DNA from: Firmicutes bacterium UBA5473
GTDB taxonomy: Bacteria; Bacillota; DTU084
Direction: 5' to 3'
Assembly: GCA_002427165.1 (NCBI GenBank)
Contig: DIQB01000132.1
Coordinates: 1 to 12,632 of the forward strand
DNA: 12,632 nucleotides
In this document: positions 1 to 7,259 of the stretch, piece after piece
Layout of the letters: every line of letters begins with the position of its first letter
How positions within the stretch are numbered: the stretch's first letter is position 1
Notes under the pieces: generated by a model
The model's database searches: none
What the model saw: the letters and a program-made list of their open reading frames with translations, nothing else
Told to the model about the DNA's origin: nothing
Made by a program: the position numbers and the translations under genes

Positions 1-1949
1 GAATTATTGATAGTGGCCTGCAAAATGGGATTACCCCATTGCCAATCTTGGAAGGTCCCAGCGATTTCACCAGCCTGATTGAAGCAAGTCAAGAGGTGTA
101 TGGAGAGAAGCTGCCGGTCTACGAGCTTGGCAACGAACCTGAAGGCGTGCCGTGGGTATGGGGGCCTATCGAACTCGGTTTTGAACCGATTGCCAAAGCT
201 AACGCAGAGACAACCGCCTTTGTCAGAGAACACTATCCGTCCGTGCGCACTACTTCCTCGGGCACAACACATGTCAATTTGGGGCTGCTTGGTACAATCA
301 TGGATTACGCGCCGGATCCGTTCGACATCGTCAGCGTTCACTTTTACCGTACGCCGCTCGCACCGGAGTTGCTGATGAAAGACGACGTGAAGGCTTTGCG
401 GGAGATAACTGGTAACAAGCCAATTTGGATTACCGAGGTTTCATGGTTCACAAGTAATCAGCCGCTGGGAGTAAGCGAGGCCACGCAAGCTAGCTACCTG
501 GCCCGAACGTATCTGTGGGGAATGAAAGAAGGAATAGAGAAGATTTTCTGGTATAGACTGAGCGACAATGATCATGGACTGTTTTATTGGAACGGAGAAC
601 CTAAACCCTCGCTGGTGGCTTATAATGCTATGACAGCTATTTTGGGAAGTACGCCCGTCTATTTGGAGGAGATCACAAAATTTGGCCCGGAGTTGAAAAT
701 TTTGCGTTTCAAAGCCAAAACAGGGGATGTCACCGCCATGTGGAGCTTAAACGAGGAGTACGATTTAAGTGTAGAGACCGAACTTGACAGCTATTTTGAT
801 CTCTATGGGAACCGGAGGAATATTGCTTCGCAAAAGGGGAAAAAGACGCTGCGGATTACGGAAGCTCCCATCTATTTGCCCGGGGCTCTCGCCGCGGAGC
901 AGCTGTTGACTGCCATCGTCGTCGAAGAGCGCCCTGAATTTCCGCAAGGTTTGGAAATTCGGATCTTGCCGCATGTTCTCTCCATGGAGGAGAGCCAGCT
1001 CTGCGTTTATTTGAAAAATCACAGCTCCCGCTCTCTAGAAGGCGCCGTTGCTCTTGATTTTGCCAACGCGGGGACGAGGAAGGTTGAGATCCCCGAGGAT
1101 TGGAAGCTTGAGCCGGTAGCTCAGCCGGACTTTAACCTAGCCCCCGGCCAGGAGGCGGAAATCTATTTTGCACCCCAGGCTGCAGGATTTGATCCTTATC
1201 ATCCGGACAAAGGATATCTGCTGCTTTGGTGGGCGGAAGGTTACTATTTCACGGCCACAGCGCGCTTAAAGGACGGAAGCAAGATCGAATATAATAACGG
1301 CATGAGTCAAGCGGGGCTGTCTTTACGCGGTATTTCTAAGGTCGACTCTCCTTTGACTATTGATGCGGACTGGGAGAAGTGGAAGGACGTGCCAGGCTTT
1401 GACCTGTCACAGAAAGTACGTCGGAATGTGGCCCTGGACAAATACTGGCGGGGAGAGGAGAGCTTTCTTCCCACATTTAAGGTGCAGTGGGACGACGAAT
1501 ATCTGTATCTGATGGCCAGAGTGCAGGATGATCGCCACCATCAGCCCTTTGATGACGACAGAATGTGGTGGGCTGATTCTTTCGATTTAGCCATCGACGT
1601 GGAGTCGAAAAATAAGAATCCCCTCAGCTATCACTACTTCACAGTGGGCCTATCCGAAAACGGCTGCAATGTTTACCGGCGTCTGGCCTCCTATGATCAT
1701 CCCGAAGCTAAACTTGAGGATGTGAAAGCGGCGGGAAAAAGGGACGACGGCTTCACCTACTATGAGCTGGCCATTCCTTGGCGGCAGCTGACGCCTTTCA
1801 CACCGGAAAAAGGCAAATATCTTAAGCTGGGCATTCAGTTCAATGGCAGCGACGGCCAAAATAGAATAGGCTGGGCTGGCTGGTTTATCGATATGGGCGG
1901 ACATTTAGTGGGTAAGAGTTTCTTGGGCGATCTCACGCTGGTAGACTAA
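1..1949 (+). CDS. Glycoside hydrolase, clan GH-A barrel with C-terminal CBM9-like domain (5' end outside window)
   Basis: The frame is open from base 3 to the left edge (IIDSGLQNGITPLPILEG), so the true start lies outside; the TTG at 39 is not a credible start. The encoded part shows the second half of a TIM barrel: YELGNEP carries the likely acid/base Glu (codon 135-137) and IWITEVSW the likely nucleophile Glu (codon 435-437). These two Glu motifs on late strands are the signature of retaining clan GH-A enzymes. The barrel is followed by a beta-sandwich (about 650-900, ending in a PIYLPG-type segment), a second beta-rich region (about 900-1330), and a CBM9/DOMON-like domain (about 1330-1949; LTIDADWEKW, WDDEYLYLMARVQDD, MWWADSFDLAIDV). 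The enzyme probably cleaves a plant-type polysaccharide or oligosaccharide outside the cell. The exact GH family is uncertain (GH39- or GH5-like). The next gene starts 31 bases downstream, so the two are probably one transcript. Confidence 0.88.
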   Translation, partial: IIDSGLQNGITPLPILEGPSDFTSLIEASQEVYGEKLPVYELGNEPEGVPWVWGPIELGFEPIAKANAETTAFVREHYPSVRTTSSGTTHVNLGLLGTIMDYAPDPFDIVSVHFYRTPLAPELLMKDDVKALREITGNKPIWITEVSWFTSNQPLGVSEATQASYLARTYLWGMKEGIEKIFWYRLSDNDHGLFYWNGEPKPSLVAYNAMTAILGSTPVYLEEITKFGPELKILRFKAKTGDVTAMWSLNEEYDLSVETELDSYFDLYGNRRNIASQKGKKTLRITEAPIYLPGALAAEQLLTAIVVEERPEFPQGLEIRILPHVLSMEESQLCVYLKNHSSRSLEGAVALDFANAGTRKVEIPEDWKLEPVAQPDFNLAPGQEAEIYFAPQAAGFDPYHPDKGYLLLWWAEGYYFTATARLKDGSKIEYNNGMSQAGLSLRGISKVDSPLTIDADWEKWKDVPGFDLSQKVRRNVALDKYWRGEESFLPTFKVQWDDEYLYLMARVQDDRHHQPFDDDRMWWADSFDLAIDVESKNKNPLSYHYFTVGLSENGCNVYRRLASYDHPEAKLEDVKAAGKRDDGFTYYELAIPWRQLTPFTPEKGKYLKLGIQFNGSDGQNRIGWAGWFIDMGGHLVGKSFLGDLTLVD

Positions 1950-1980
1950 GCGGAACTACCTCATTAGGAGGCGATTTCCT

Positions 1981-3798
1981 GTGAAGAAAAGATGGTTTCT
2001 GATTTTTCTGGTGTTCTTGGTCGGCCTTTGTTTACAGGCGGGCGCGCAATTCAAAGCCGGGGTGGTTTATTTCGCCCTGAACAAAGATGAAGCAACCTTG
2101 GATTATGATTTAGCGAGAATTAAAGAGCTAGGTTATGATAATATCAAGCTTCCCAGCTGGACTTGGACGACGCCCACTCCGGGCTCAAAGTTAGAGCGCT
2201 GGACAGGGATGTTCTTAGAAAAACTGGAGCAATACGATTTGACGTTTACTTTGCTCCATAATATCCAATACGGCACGGAAATCAAGGTTTATGATGCGTA
2301 CTTATCCACGCAAATTGGCAAAGATGTCGAACCGGAGCAAAGGTTGGACAATTGTATTTTAGGCAAATCTCTGTCGTCTACCACCAGAACCTGGGCGCAG
2401 CTATTGCGGCAGACCGATCGCCTAGACGGCATCATTTTAGGCAACGAGATTTACCCTGCGCGCAGCTTGAAAGAGCCGGAGATGCTAGACGTGTATCGCG
2501 ATTATTGTCTTGCTGTGCACGGGAGCCTTAAGGGAATTAACGAAGCGTGGGGCACTTCTTATACCAAAGCTTCGGAGATTGAGGTTCCGCAAAAAAACGA
2601 TGCCGGCTATCTTGATTTCATTCATTTCACCAACAAACTGTTCGTCGACTTTTATAATAACATGTTTACCGAGCATGTATTCCCGATCTTGGACGATGTG
2701 GACTATAGCCTAAAAACCAGCACCAACCCTTTCGTCCAGAAATCGCTTACAGCATGTACCCTGGCTGGGTGGGATGGCGGCGAGTCCCTGTATCCACAGT
2801 GGCAAATTAAAGCGATGACCGATATCAGCGGCAAGGTCGGCTATAACTCAGAAATACATCTCTATCATGATTTCTACTATTATAGAGGGACGCCTGAGAT
2901 AGTTCGCTATCGCTATTTTCTGGATGCGCTCAACGGCAGCTCGCAGACTGCGAATTATGATTATGACGATTGGACTAAGGAATTTACCGATAATGGCTAT
3001 AAAACGGAGGTGATGCTGGAGGCTAACCGGCAAGTGATTTCGGATCTCAGGCGAACCGCCGACCATGTGATTTCATTGCACGAGACTGCTCCTTTGATTT
3101 CGGCTGTTTTGACAGAAGAAAATTATTATCTGGAGCCAAAGGTTTATAACAAGGAAGATACTCGTCCGGCTTTGCTCTATTGCGCCCTGGCAGCTAGGGG
3201 TCTGTCTTGGCAGTATATTTCCGAAGACGAGATTGCAAACGTGAAAACTCCTTATTTGCTGCTTTGGACAAATAGGATTACGGCAGACGCGATGGCGGCT
3301 TTGGCCAACCTGCCATCATCAACCCAGATCATTTGCCTTGAGCAAGTGCCGGAGCTGAACGAATACGGTTTGCCGTTAGCTAAGGAGATAGTGGATGCTG
3401 TACGGAGCAGGAGCTCGGTGATCGCTGCCTCCCGGGAGCCGACAGAGCTGATTTCGCAGTTGATGGTGATTGCCCCCGAATATGGTTCGCGGGATGGCGT
3501 TTTTCTGGAGAGCGGCATTCAACAAATGTTAGGTTGGAGTCAAGCAAAAGGACATTTTAACATTGCGTGTCCCTATCCAGTGATTGAGGTTCGGCAAAAG
3601 AAAACTGCGGACGGATACTTCTTTGCCATAATCAATCATATGAATGAAGCTCGAACCATTCCTTTGCCGGCGGTTTTGGGTCCCAACGCGCCCTGCAGGA
3701 GCACACGAGTGATCGATCTACTAACTAATGAGGAAGTTGACAGTACGCTGGAAATGAAGGCATATGATGTTAAGCTTTTGCTTTACAAATTTGATTGA
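1981..3798 (+). CDS. Secreted GH42-like (beta-galactosidase-type) glycoside hydrolase
   Basis: The GTG start has AGGAGG at 1966-1971, nine bases upstream. The 605-residue product begins with a signal peptide: MKKRW, a hydrophobic stretch to about residue 19, and an AGA cleavage motif at 20-22, so it is exported. The body resembles the GH42 layout. A barrel (about 25-340) contains ILGNE with candidate acid/base E156, a YRDYC..GSLKGINEAWGTSY segment typical of GH42-type enzymes, and YNSEIHLYHD with candidate nucleophile E291. A glutamine-amidotransferase-like middle domain (about 375-480: AVLTEENYYLEPKVYN, ALLYCALAARG) and a small beta C-terminus follow. The length is slightly shorter than classic GH42 (about 650-700). 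True beta-galactosidase activity is not shown; GH42-like proteins also act on other beta-glycosides. The spacing suggests co-transcription with the upstream hydrolase. Confidence 0.82.
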   Translation: MKKRWFLIFLVFLVGLCLQAGAQFKAGVVYFALNKDEATLDYDLARIKELGYDNIKLPSWTWTTPTPGSKLERWTGMFLEKLEQYDLTFTLLHNIQYGTEIKVYDAYLSTQIGKDVEPEQRLDNCILGKSLSSTTRTWAQLLRQTDRLDGIILGNEIYPARSLKEPEMLDVYRDYCLAVHGSLKGINEAWGTSYTKASEIEVPQKNDAGYLDFIHFTNKLFVDFYNNMFTEHVFPILDDVDYSLKTSTNPFVQKSLTACTLAGWDGGESLYPQWQIKAMTDISGKVGYNSEIHLYHDFYYYRGTPEIVRYRYFLDALNGSSQTANYDYDDWTKEFTDNGYKTEVMLEANRQVISDLRRTADHVISLHETAPLISAVLTEENYYLEPKVYNKEDTRPALLYCALAARGLSWQYISEDEIANVKTPYLLLWTNRITADAMAALANLPSSTQIICLEQVPELNEYGLPLAKEIVDAVRSRSSVIAASREPTELISQLMVIAPEYGSRDGVFLESGIQQMLGWSQAKGHFNIACPYPVIEVRQKKTADGYFFAIINHMNEARTIPLPAVLGPNAPCRSTRVIDLLTNEEVDSTLEMKAYDVKLLLYKFD

Positions 3799-3933
3799 GT
3801 TTACAGGGGGTTGCATGGGATTTAAACATCTGAGAGCCGTAAACCTGGGTCACCCGCCTTTTCATAAATAAAAAAAGCTATAATAGGACTGCTGAATAAC
3901 TAATCTTATTGCGGTATTTATGATTACATTTAT

Positions 3934-4104
3934 ATGGAGTATCGCCAATCAAGGCATTCTGGATTCGTCGCGGGGCTGCTAGTGGTGCTCTATTGTCCGG
4001 ATATCGAATACGGCACGGACGCTGCAACTAAAGTCTTCGCCTTCCTTGGAGTTTATCCCGTCGTCATCCTGCCGTGGGTTGCGGCCGCCGTCATGACTTG
4101 TTAG
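3934..4104 (+). CDS. Possible small hydrophobic ORF, 56 residues (doubtful)
   Basis: ATG to TAG with no visible ribosome binding site. The product has two hydrophobic stretches, GFVAGLLVVLYC (about residues 10-21) and VFAFLGVYPVVILPWVAAAV (about 34-53), separated by a short acidic linker (PDIEYGTD). It could be a two-span membrane peptide or a remnant of a membrane protein. It overlaps an unrelated minus-strand open stretch and has no recognised family, so chance is a serious alternative. Confidence 0.15.
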   Translation: MEYRQSRHSGFVAGLLVVLYCPDIEYGTDAATKVFAFLGVYPVVILPWVAAAVMTC

Positions 4105-4720
4105 GTTGGAGCCGATGGCGACTGGCAGCGTCATCTTACAGGTGAAAGGAGTCGTCTTCTTTGGCCTTTTCTTGGAGAGTGAAGAGCAATTCATCCAGAT
4201 TGGTGCGGCTGGGAGTTAGGTCGTGGCAAAGCGAATGAGCAAAAGCGGGATCAAAAAGAATTACCTGCTCACTAGCGGTGCGGTGGCCTTTCCGCCGCTT
4301 CCCTAACCGCAGATTTCGTTTCAAAATAATTCTTTGGTTTAAAACCTGTTCTGGATTTTATGGTTGTACGCAGCGAGGTTGTGTCCCATCAAAGAAGCAG
4401 AGCCTCCTGATTAAATATGGTGGGCCATGGAGAAGTGGCGGGGAGTAGGTATTTTGCTGGTTTGGTTTTATTGTGCTGGAAATCCTGTGGTAGTAAAATG
4501 ACTAGCGTATTGGGGGACCTTAGATGGAAAGCATTGCAACCAAACCTGCGGATCCCAAAAGTTGAGCGCTGGCAACGGGACAAAGAGGCTTGTTAGGAAG
4601 CTGCCAAACACCTCTGCCTAGTTTTTGTTAAAAGCTTTTATTTAGAAAAATTTGGACTTACAGTATCGACTTTGCTTACCTAGAATAATGCTATCCTAAG
4701 AATCTAGGAAAATGATTTGC

Positions 4721-4748
4721 TCCCTCTAGGCTTCTCGGCCTAGAGGGA
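4721..4748 (+). promoter_or_regulatory. Perfect 11-bp hairpin in the leader of the permease genes
   Basis: TCCCTCTAGGC (4721-4731) pairs fully with GCCTAGAGGGA (4738-4748) around a 6-base loop. The stem ends about 10 bases before the GGGAGG ribosome binding site (near 4759-4764) of the permease gene. No T-run follows on the + strand, so it is not a classic intrinsic terminator for that direction. It could be an operator, an mRNA-stabilising or processing hairpin, or an attenuator element. The TAGAAT at 4681-4686 just upstream could be a -10 box, but I see no good -35. Confidence 0.5.
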
Positions 4749-4771
4749 ATTTAAACCCGGGAGGGACGCAG

Positions 4772-5665
4772 ATGGTTGAAGATATTAAGGCAGCAAATAT
4801 GTCTACACACGCGCGCAAGAAGTTGATGGGTTACCTGTTCTTGCTTCCTGCTGTAGTCTCGTTTCTATATTTTGTCTGGTATCCTGTTGTGTTAACTTTT
4901 ATCATGAGCTTCCAGAGTGTAAACCTTGCAGGGGCAACCTCATTTGTAGGGATTGCTAATTTTAAAACTCTGTTTGCTGATCCGGTCTTTGCTAAGGCCT
5001 GGGCCAATGCAGGTCAGTTTACGATCTTCTCACTTTTGATAGGCTATCTTTTGCCTGTGGTCGTTGCGATCTTAATTAATGAGGTGCGCTTTGGTCAGGC
5101 CTTCTTTCGGATCAGCGTCTATTTACCAACGGTTGCGCCCTCAGTTGCTGTGAGCATTCTCTGGTTGTGGCTGTTTGATCCTAGCTTGGGTCTACTGAAT
5201 AAGATTTTAGGTTGGTTTAATCTGCCAGCGTCCCAATGGTTACTATCATCTCAGAGTGCCTTGCCTAGTCTGGTGTTGATGGCAACCTGGTCAGGTTTTG
5301 GTGGAACCGCTATTATCTATCTCGCGGGCCTACAGGGAGTGCCAGAGGAGCTCTATGAAGCAGCGGAGATCGATGGGGCTGGGATCTGGCAGCGAGCTTG
5401 GAATATCACGATTCCGCAGCTGAAACCGGTGATGATGGTGATGTTTATTATGCAGATCCTAGGCACCATGCAGGTTTTCGCGGAACCCTTCATTATGACC
5501 GGTGGTGGGCCTAATAATGCGACCATGACGATTTTGCTCCTCATCTATCGCTATGCTTACACTTACATGGATATGGGAGTGGCCAGCGCTGCCTCGCTGC
5601 TGTTATTTATCGTTTTGTCCATCCTCTCCTTTATTTATTTTAAGCTTGAGAATCGCGCAGCGTAA
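4772..5665 (+). CDS. CUT1-family ABC sugar transporter permease (MalF/UgpA-like)
   Basis: Integral membrane subunit of a carbohydrate importer. It spans the cytoplasmic membrane about six times, starting with YLFLLPAVVSFLYFVWYPVV (residues 21-40). The cytoplasmic EAA loop that contacts the ATPase lies at about 192-219 (EELYEAAEIDGAG...IPQLKP), and the family-typical MTGGGPNNAT at 242-251. The 297-residue length is normal for the group. ATG is preceded by GGGAGG with about 7 bases spacing. The MalG-like partner starts 12 bases after the stop. No solute-binding protein or ATPase gene is in the window. CUT1 systems often share a remote MsmK/MalK-type ATPase, but the binding protein is usually adjacent, so it may lie elsewhere or be lost. 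The substrate is probably an oligosaccharide; its identity is unknown. Confidence 0.95.
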   Translation: MVEDIKAANMSTHARKKLMGYLFLLPAVVSFLYFVWYPVVLTFIMSFQSVNLAGATSFVGIANFKTLFADPVFAKAWANAGQFTIFSLLIGYLLPVVVAILINEVRFGQAFFRISVYLPTVAPSVAVSILWLWLFDPSLGLLNKILGWFNLPASQWLLSSQSALPSLVLMATWSGFGGTAIIYLAGLQGVPEELYEAAEIDGAGIWQRAWNITIPQLKPVMMVMFIMQILGTMQVFAEPFIMTGGGPNNATMTILLLIYRYAYTYMDMGVASAASLLLFIVLSILSFIYFKLENRAA

Positions 5666-5677
5666 GGAGGAGAAAAA

Positions 5678-6565
5678 ATGGCTGAAAAAGGAAGAGCATT
5701 AGTCGGTAAACTTGATCTGAAAAGGCCTATGGTACGAGCGGGCTATTTAATCATGATGATTCTATTGGTGGTTGTAGCTCTGGCTACACTTTTTCCCCTG
5801 TTGTGGGTTTTTATCAGCTCGGTAAAAAGCAGTGTTGAGATTTTCCAGGTTCCACCTTCAATCTGGCCTCAAGAGTTTAATTGGAGTAGCTATGCTAATG
5901 TCTGGAGCAAGTTTAACTTCCTCCACTATTTTGGGAATACAGTTGTTTTTATTTTGGGGATCTGGATTATACAAATGCTGGTTATCACCTTGGCTGCTTA
6001 TTCGCTTTCCAAGTTGAAGCCACCAGGCCATCAGCTGATTATGTTTGGGTTTTTAGCGGCGCTGATGGTACCCGGTCTTGCCATGATGGTTCCTAAGTAT
6101 GTGATTTTGCAAGATCTGCCGTTGTTTGGCTGGAATCTTTTAGATAGCTACTGGGCTTTTTGGTTGCCTGCAGGTGCTAATGCATTTAACATTCTGCTAC
6201 TTAAGACATTTTTTGATGGAATCCCAGATGATCTGATTGATGCTGCCACAATCGACGGGGCTACGGAAATGAGAACCTTTTGGCAGATCCTACTGCCACT
6301 TTCAAAGCCCATTTTAGCTACCCTGACAATCTTTATTTTTCTTGGAGCTTGGAATAATTTTATGTGGCCTTATATTGTGATCTCAACCACGGAAAAACAA
6401 CCCTTGATGGTAGCTATTTACGACAGTGTCTTCAAGAGTGCGGTTTTCGCCCAGAACGATATTATGGCAGCCATTACCATCGCCATTATTCCGCCAATTG
6501 TTGTTTTCTTTGTGCTCCAAAAGTATATTACCCAAGGAATAACATTGACAGGAATCAAAGGTTAA
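5678..6565 (+). CDS. CUT1-family ABC sugar transporter permease (MalG/UgpE-like)
   Basis: Second membrane subunit, 295 residues, forming the translocation channel with the preceding permease. A first membrane segment lies at about 22-47 (YLIMMILLVVVALATLFPLL), followed by the characteristic SSVKSSVEIFQVPPSIWP stretch. The EAA loop is at about 184-211 (DDLIDAATIDGATEM...LLPLSKP). The C-terminal end YITQGITLTGIKG matches the typical MalG-type tail. AAGGAGG (5664-5670) overlaps the stop codon of the upstream gene, with seven bases to the ATG, so the two subunits are almost certainly translated from one message in matched amounts. An AAGCTC/GAGCTT stem with a short T-run at 6577-6610 could be a weak terminator. 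Confidence 0.95.
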   Translation: MAEKGRALVGKLDLKRPMVRAGYLIMMILLVVVALATLFPLLWVFISSVKSSVEIFQVPPSIWPQEFNWSSYANVWSKFNFLHYFGNTVVFILGIWIIQMLVITLAAYSLSKLKPPGHQLIMFGFLAALMVPGLAMMVPKYVILQDLPLFGWNLLDSYWAFWLPAGANAFNILLLKTFFDGIPDDLIDAATIDGATEMRTFWQILLPLSKPILATLTIFIFLGAWNNFMWPYIVISTTEKQPLMVAIYDSVFKSAVFAQNDIMAAITIAIIPPIVVFFVLQKYITQGITLTGIKG

Positions 6566-6656
6566 ATTTGGAAAAGAAGCTCTGACTATAGAGTTGACAA
6601 TGAGCTTTTAATCTGAGGGCAATCTTGATCGAGGGTCATTTCTGAAGTTTTGCTAG

Positions 6657-6901
6657 GAAGCTGGATTCATAAGTATAGAGATGTACGTGACCTGGAAGAA
6701 TTTCGCACCTAAGCTAGGAAAGTTCGATTGGAATATGGATGATTAACAGATGGAGCTTTTTCAAGAATACGGTTTGAAGGGATGTCGTTTTTTATCATGG
6801 GGCCATGAACTCCTAGCTGGTTTTCGGAATCGACTCAATCCGCCGGTTACGTTTATCTAGAACATGGTAAAGAGCACGAAAAAACAAAAAAGGGGGAGAA
6901 A
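6657..6901 (+). pseudogene. Remnant of a GH-A-type glycoside hydrolase (barrel fragment)
   Basis: In the frame of 6657 the translation reads EAGFISIEMYVTWKNFAP, then KLGKFDWNMDD, a TAA at 6744, then QMELFQEYGLKGCRFLSWG. This has the shape of the early barrel of clan GH-A enzymes (W..(i)eP..GkfDW..D..v.l....GLK). The homology then continues in another frame from about 6797 (MGP, TGA, TPSWFSESTQSAG, YVYLEHGKEHEK), consistent with a slip in the run of six T at 6788-6793. There are thus at least two in-frame stops and one frameshift, and the catalytic half is missing. Only an internal fragment of about 80 residues remains. The family assignment rests on motif shape and is not firm. It sits just after the permease genes, where an enzyme gene of the same operon would be expected. 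Confidence 0.55.
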
Positions 6902-6952
6902 TGAATGTAATATCAAGTCAAAGGCATCTGGACAAAAACAAGGTTGACTGAC

Positions 6953-7211
6953 CTGAATCCGAACATCCATAAGAAGCAGTTGGACCCTGGAAAAATCACG
7001 AGCCGGGATGGTGGATCTGTATGTCGGTGCGATGCGGGAGGTAGTAGCAAAGATGAAGCTCCCCTTTAGAGATGCTCATGCTGTGTGGAAGAAATGGGAG
7101 CGAGAGATCAACTTCCTTCTGGCCAATGGTATAAATCATCCTGGAGAAAAAGGGAATCAGCTGATAGCTGATCTCCTTTTTGCCAAGCTTGTGGAGGCTT
7201 CTAAGCTGTAG
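6953..7211 (+). pseudogene. C-terminal remnant of an SGNH/GDSL-type esterase (acylhydrolase)
   Basis: The last 67 codons (from 7008) read DLYVGAMREVVAKMKL...AHAVWKKW, then LLANGINHPGEKGNQLIADL, the block V region of SGNH hydrolases in which the His of the catalytic triad follows an acidic residue. Here the usual DG(I)HP appears as NGINHP: the Asp is replaced by Asn and an extra residue precedes His. Before a frame change near 7004-7008, another frame gives LNPNIHKKQLDPGKITSRD, which fits the loop after the 'LTP' strand of the family. The GDS nucleophile block and most of the protein are absent, and the 7008 ATG has no ribosome binding site. SGNH enzymes of sugar loci often remove acetyl groups from polysaccharides. 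The fragment lies directly after the GH remnant. Confidence 0.6.
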
Positions 7212-7259
7212 GGAGCCCCTTGCTTTTAATTATTTTTGACAATTATGGGAGGGAAAGCA

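Larger units (their letters stand above)
3799..4771. other. Long intergenic region without a convincing gene
   Basis: About 970 bases separate the secreted hydrolase from the permease genes. Contents: a 17-codon ORF at 3815-3868 with GGGGG at 3806-3810 (MGFKHLRAVNLGHPPFHK, then stop), which may be the start of a broken gene; a TATAAT at 3879-3884 without a good -35 partner; a 56-codon ORF at 3934-4104 (listed separately); minus-strand open stretches at 3979-4324 and 4389-4583 that I cannot match to any family; and a perfect hairpin at 4721-4748. Elsewhere in this window such gaps hold decayed genes, so this one may be an older remnant, but I could not recover a recognisable protein from it in any frame. 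Confidence 0.6.

Noticed and set aside
2267..4019. 13-base repeat AATACGGCACGGA at 2268-2280 and 4007-4019
   Set aside because: One shared 13-mer is expected by chance in a window of this size, and the flanks do not match.
3979..4324. Minus-strand open stretches of 62 and 71 codons, considered as a transposase remnant
   Set aside because: No transposase motif, no flanking inverted or direct repeats and no recognisable family in either frame.
4440..4600. A stretch reading RYFAGLVLLCWKSCGSKM, considered as a lipoprotein signal of a lost binding protein
   Set aside because: The lipobox is poor (WKSC), there is no start with a ribosome binding site, and the downstream frames do not resemble a binding protein.
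6593..6598. TTGACA as a -35 promoter box after the second permease
   Set aside because: No -10 box 16-18 bases downstream; the nearby TTTAAT is too close.
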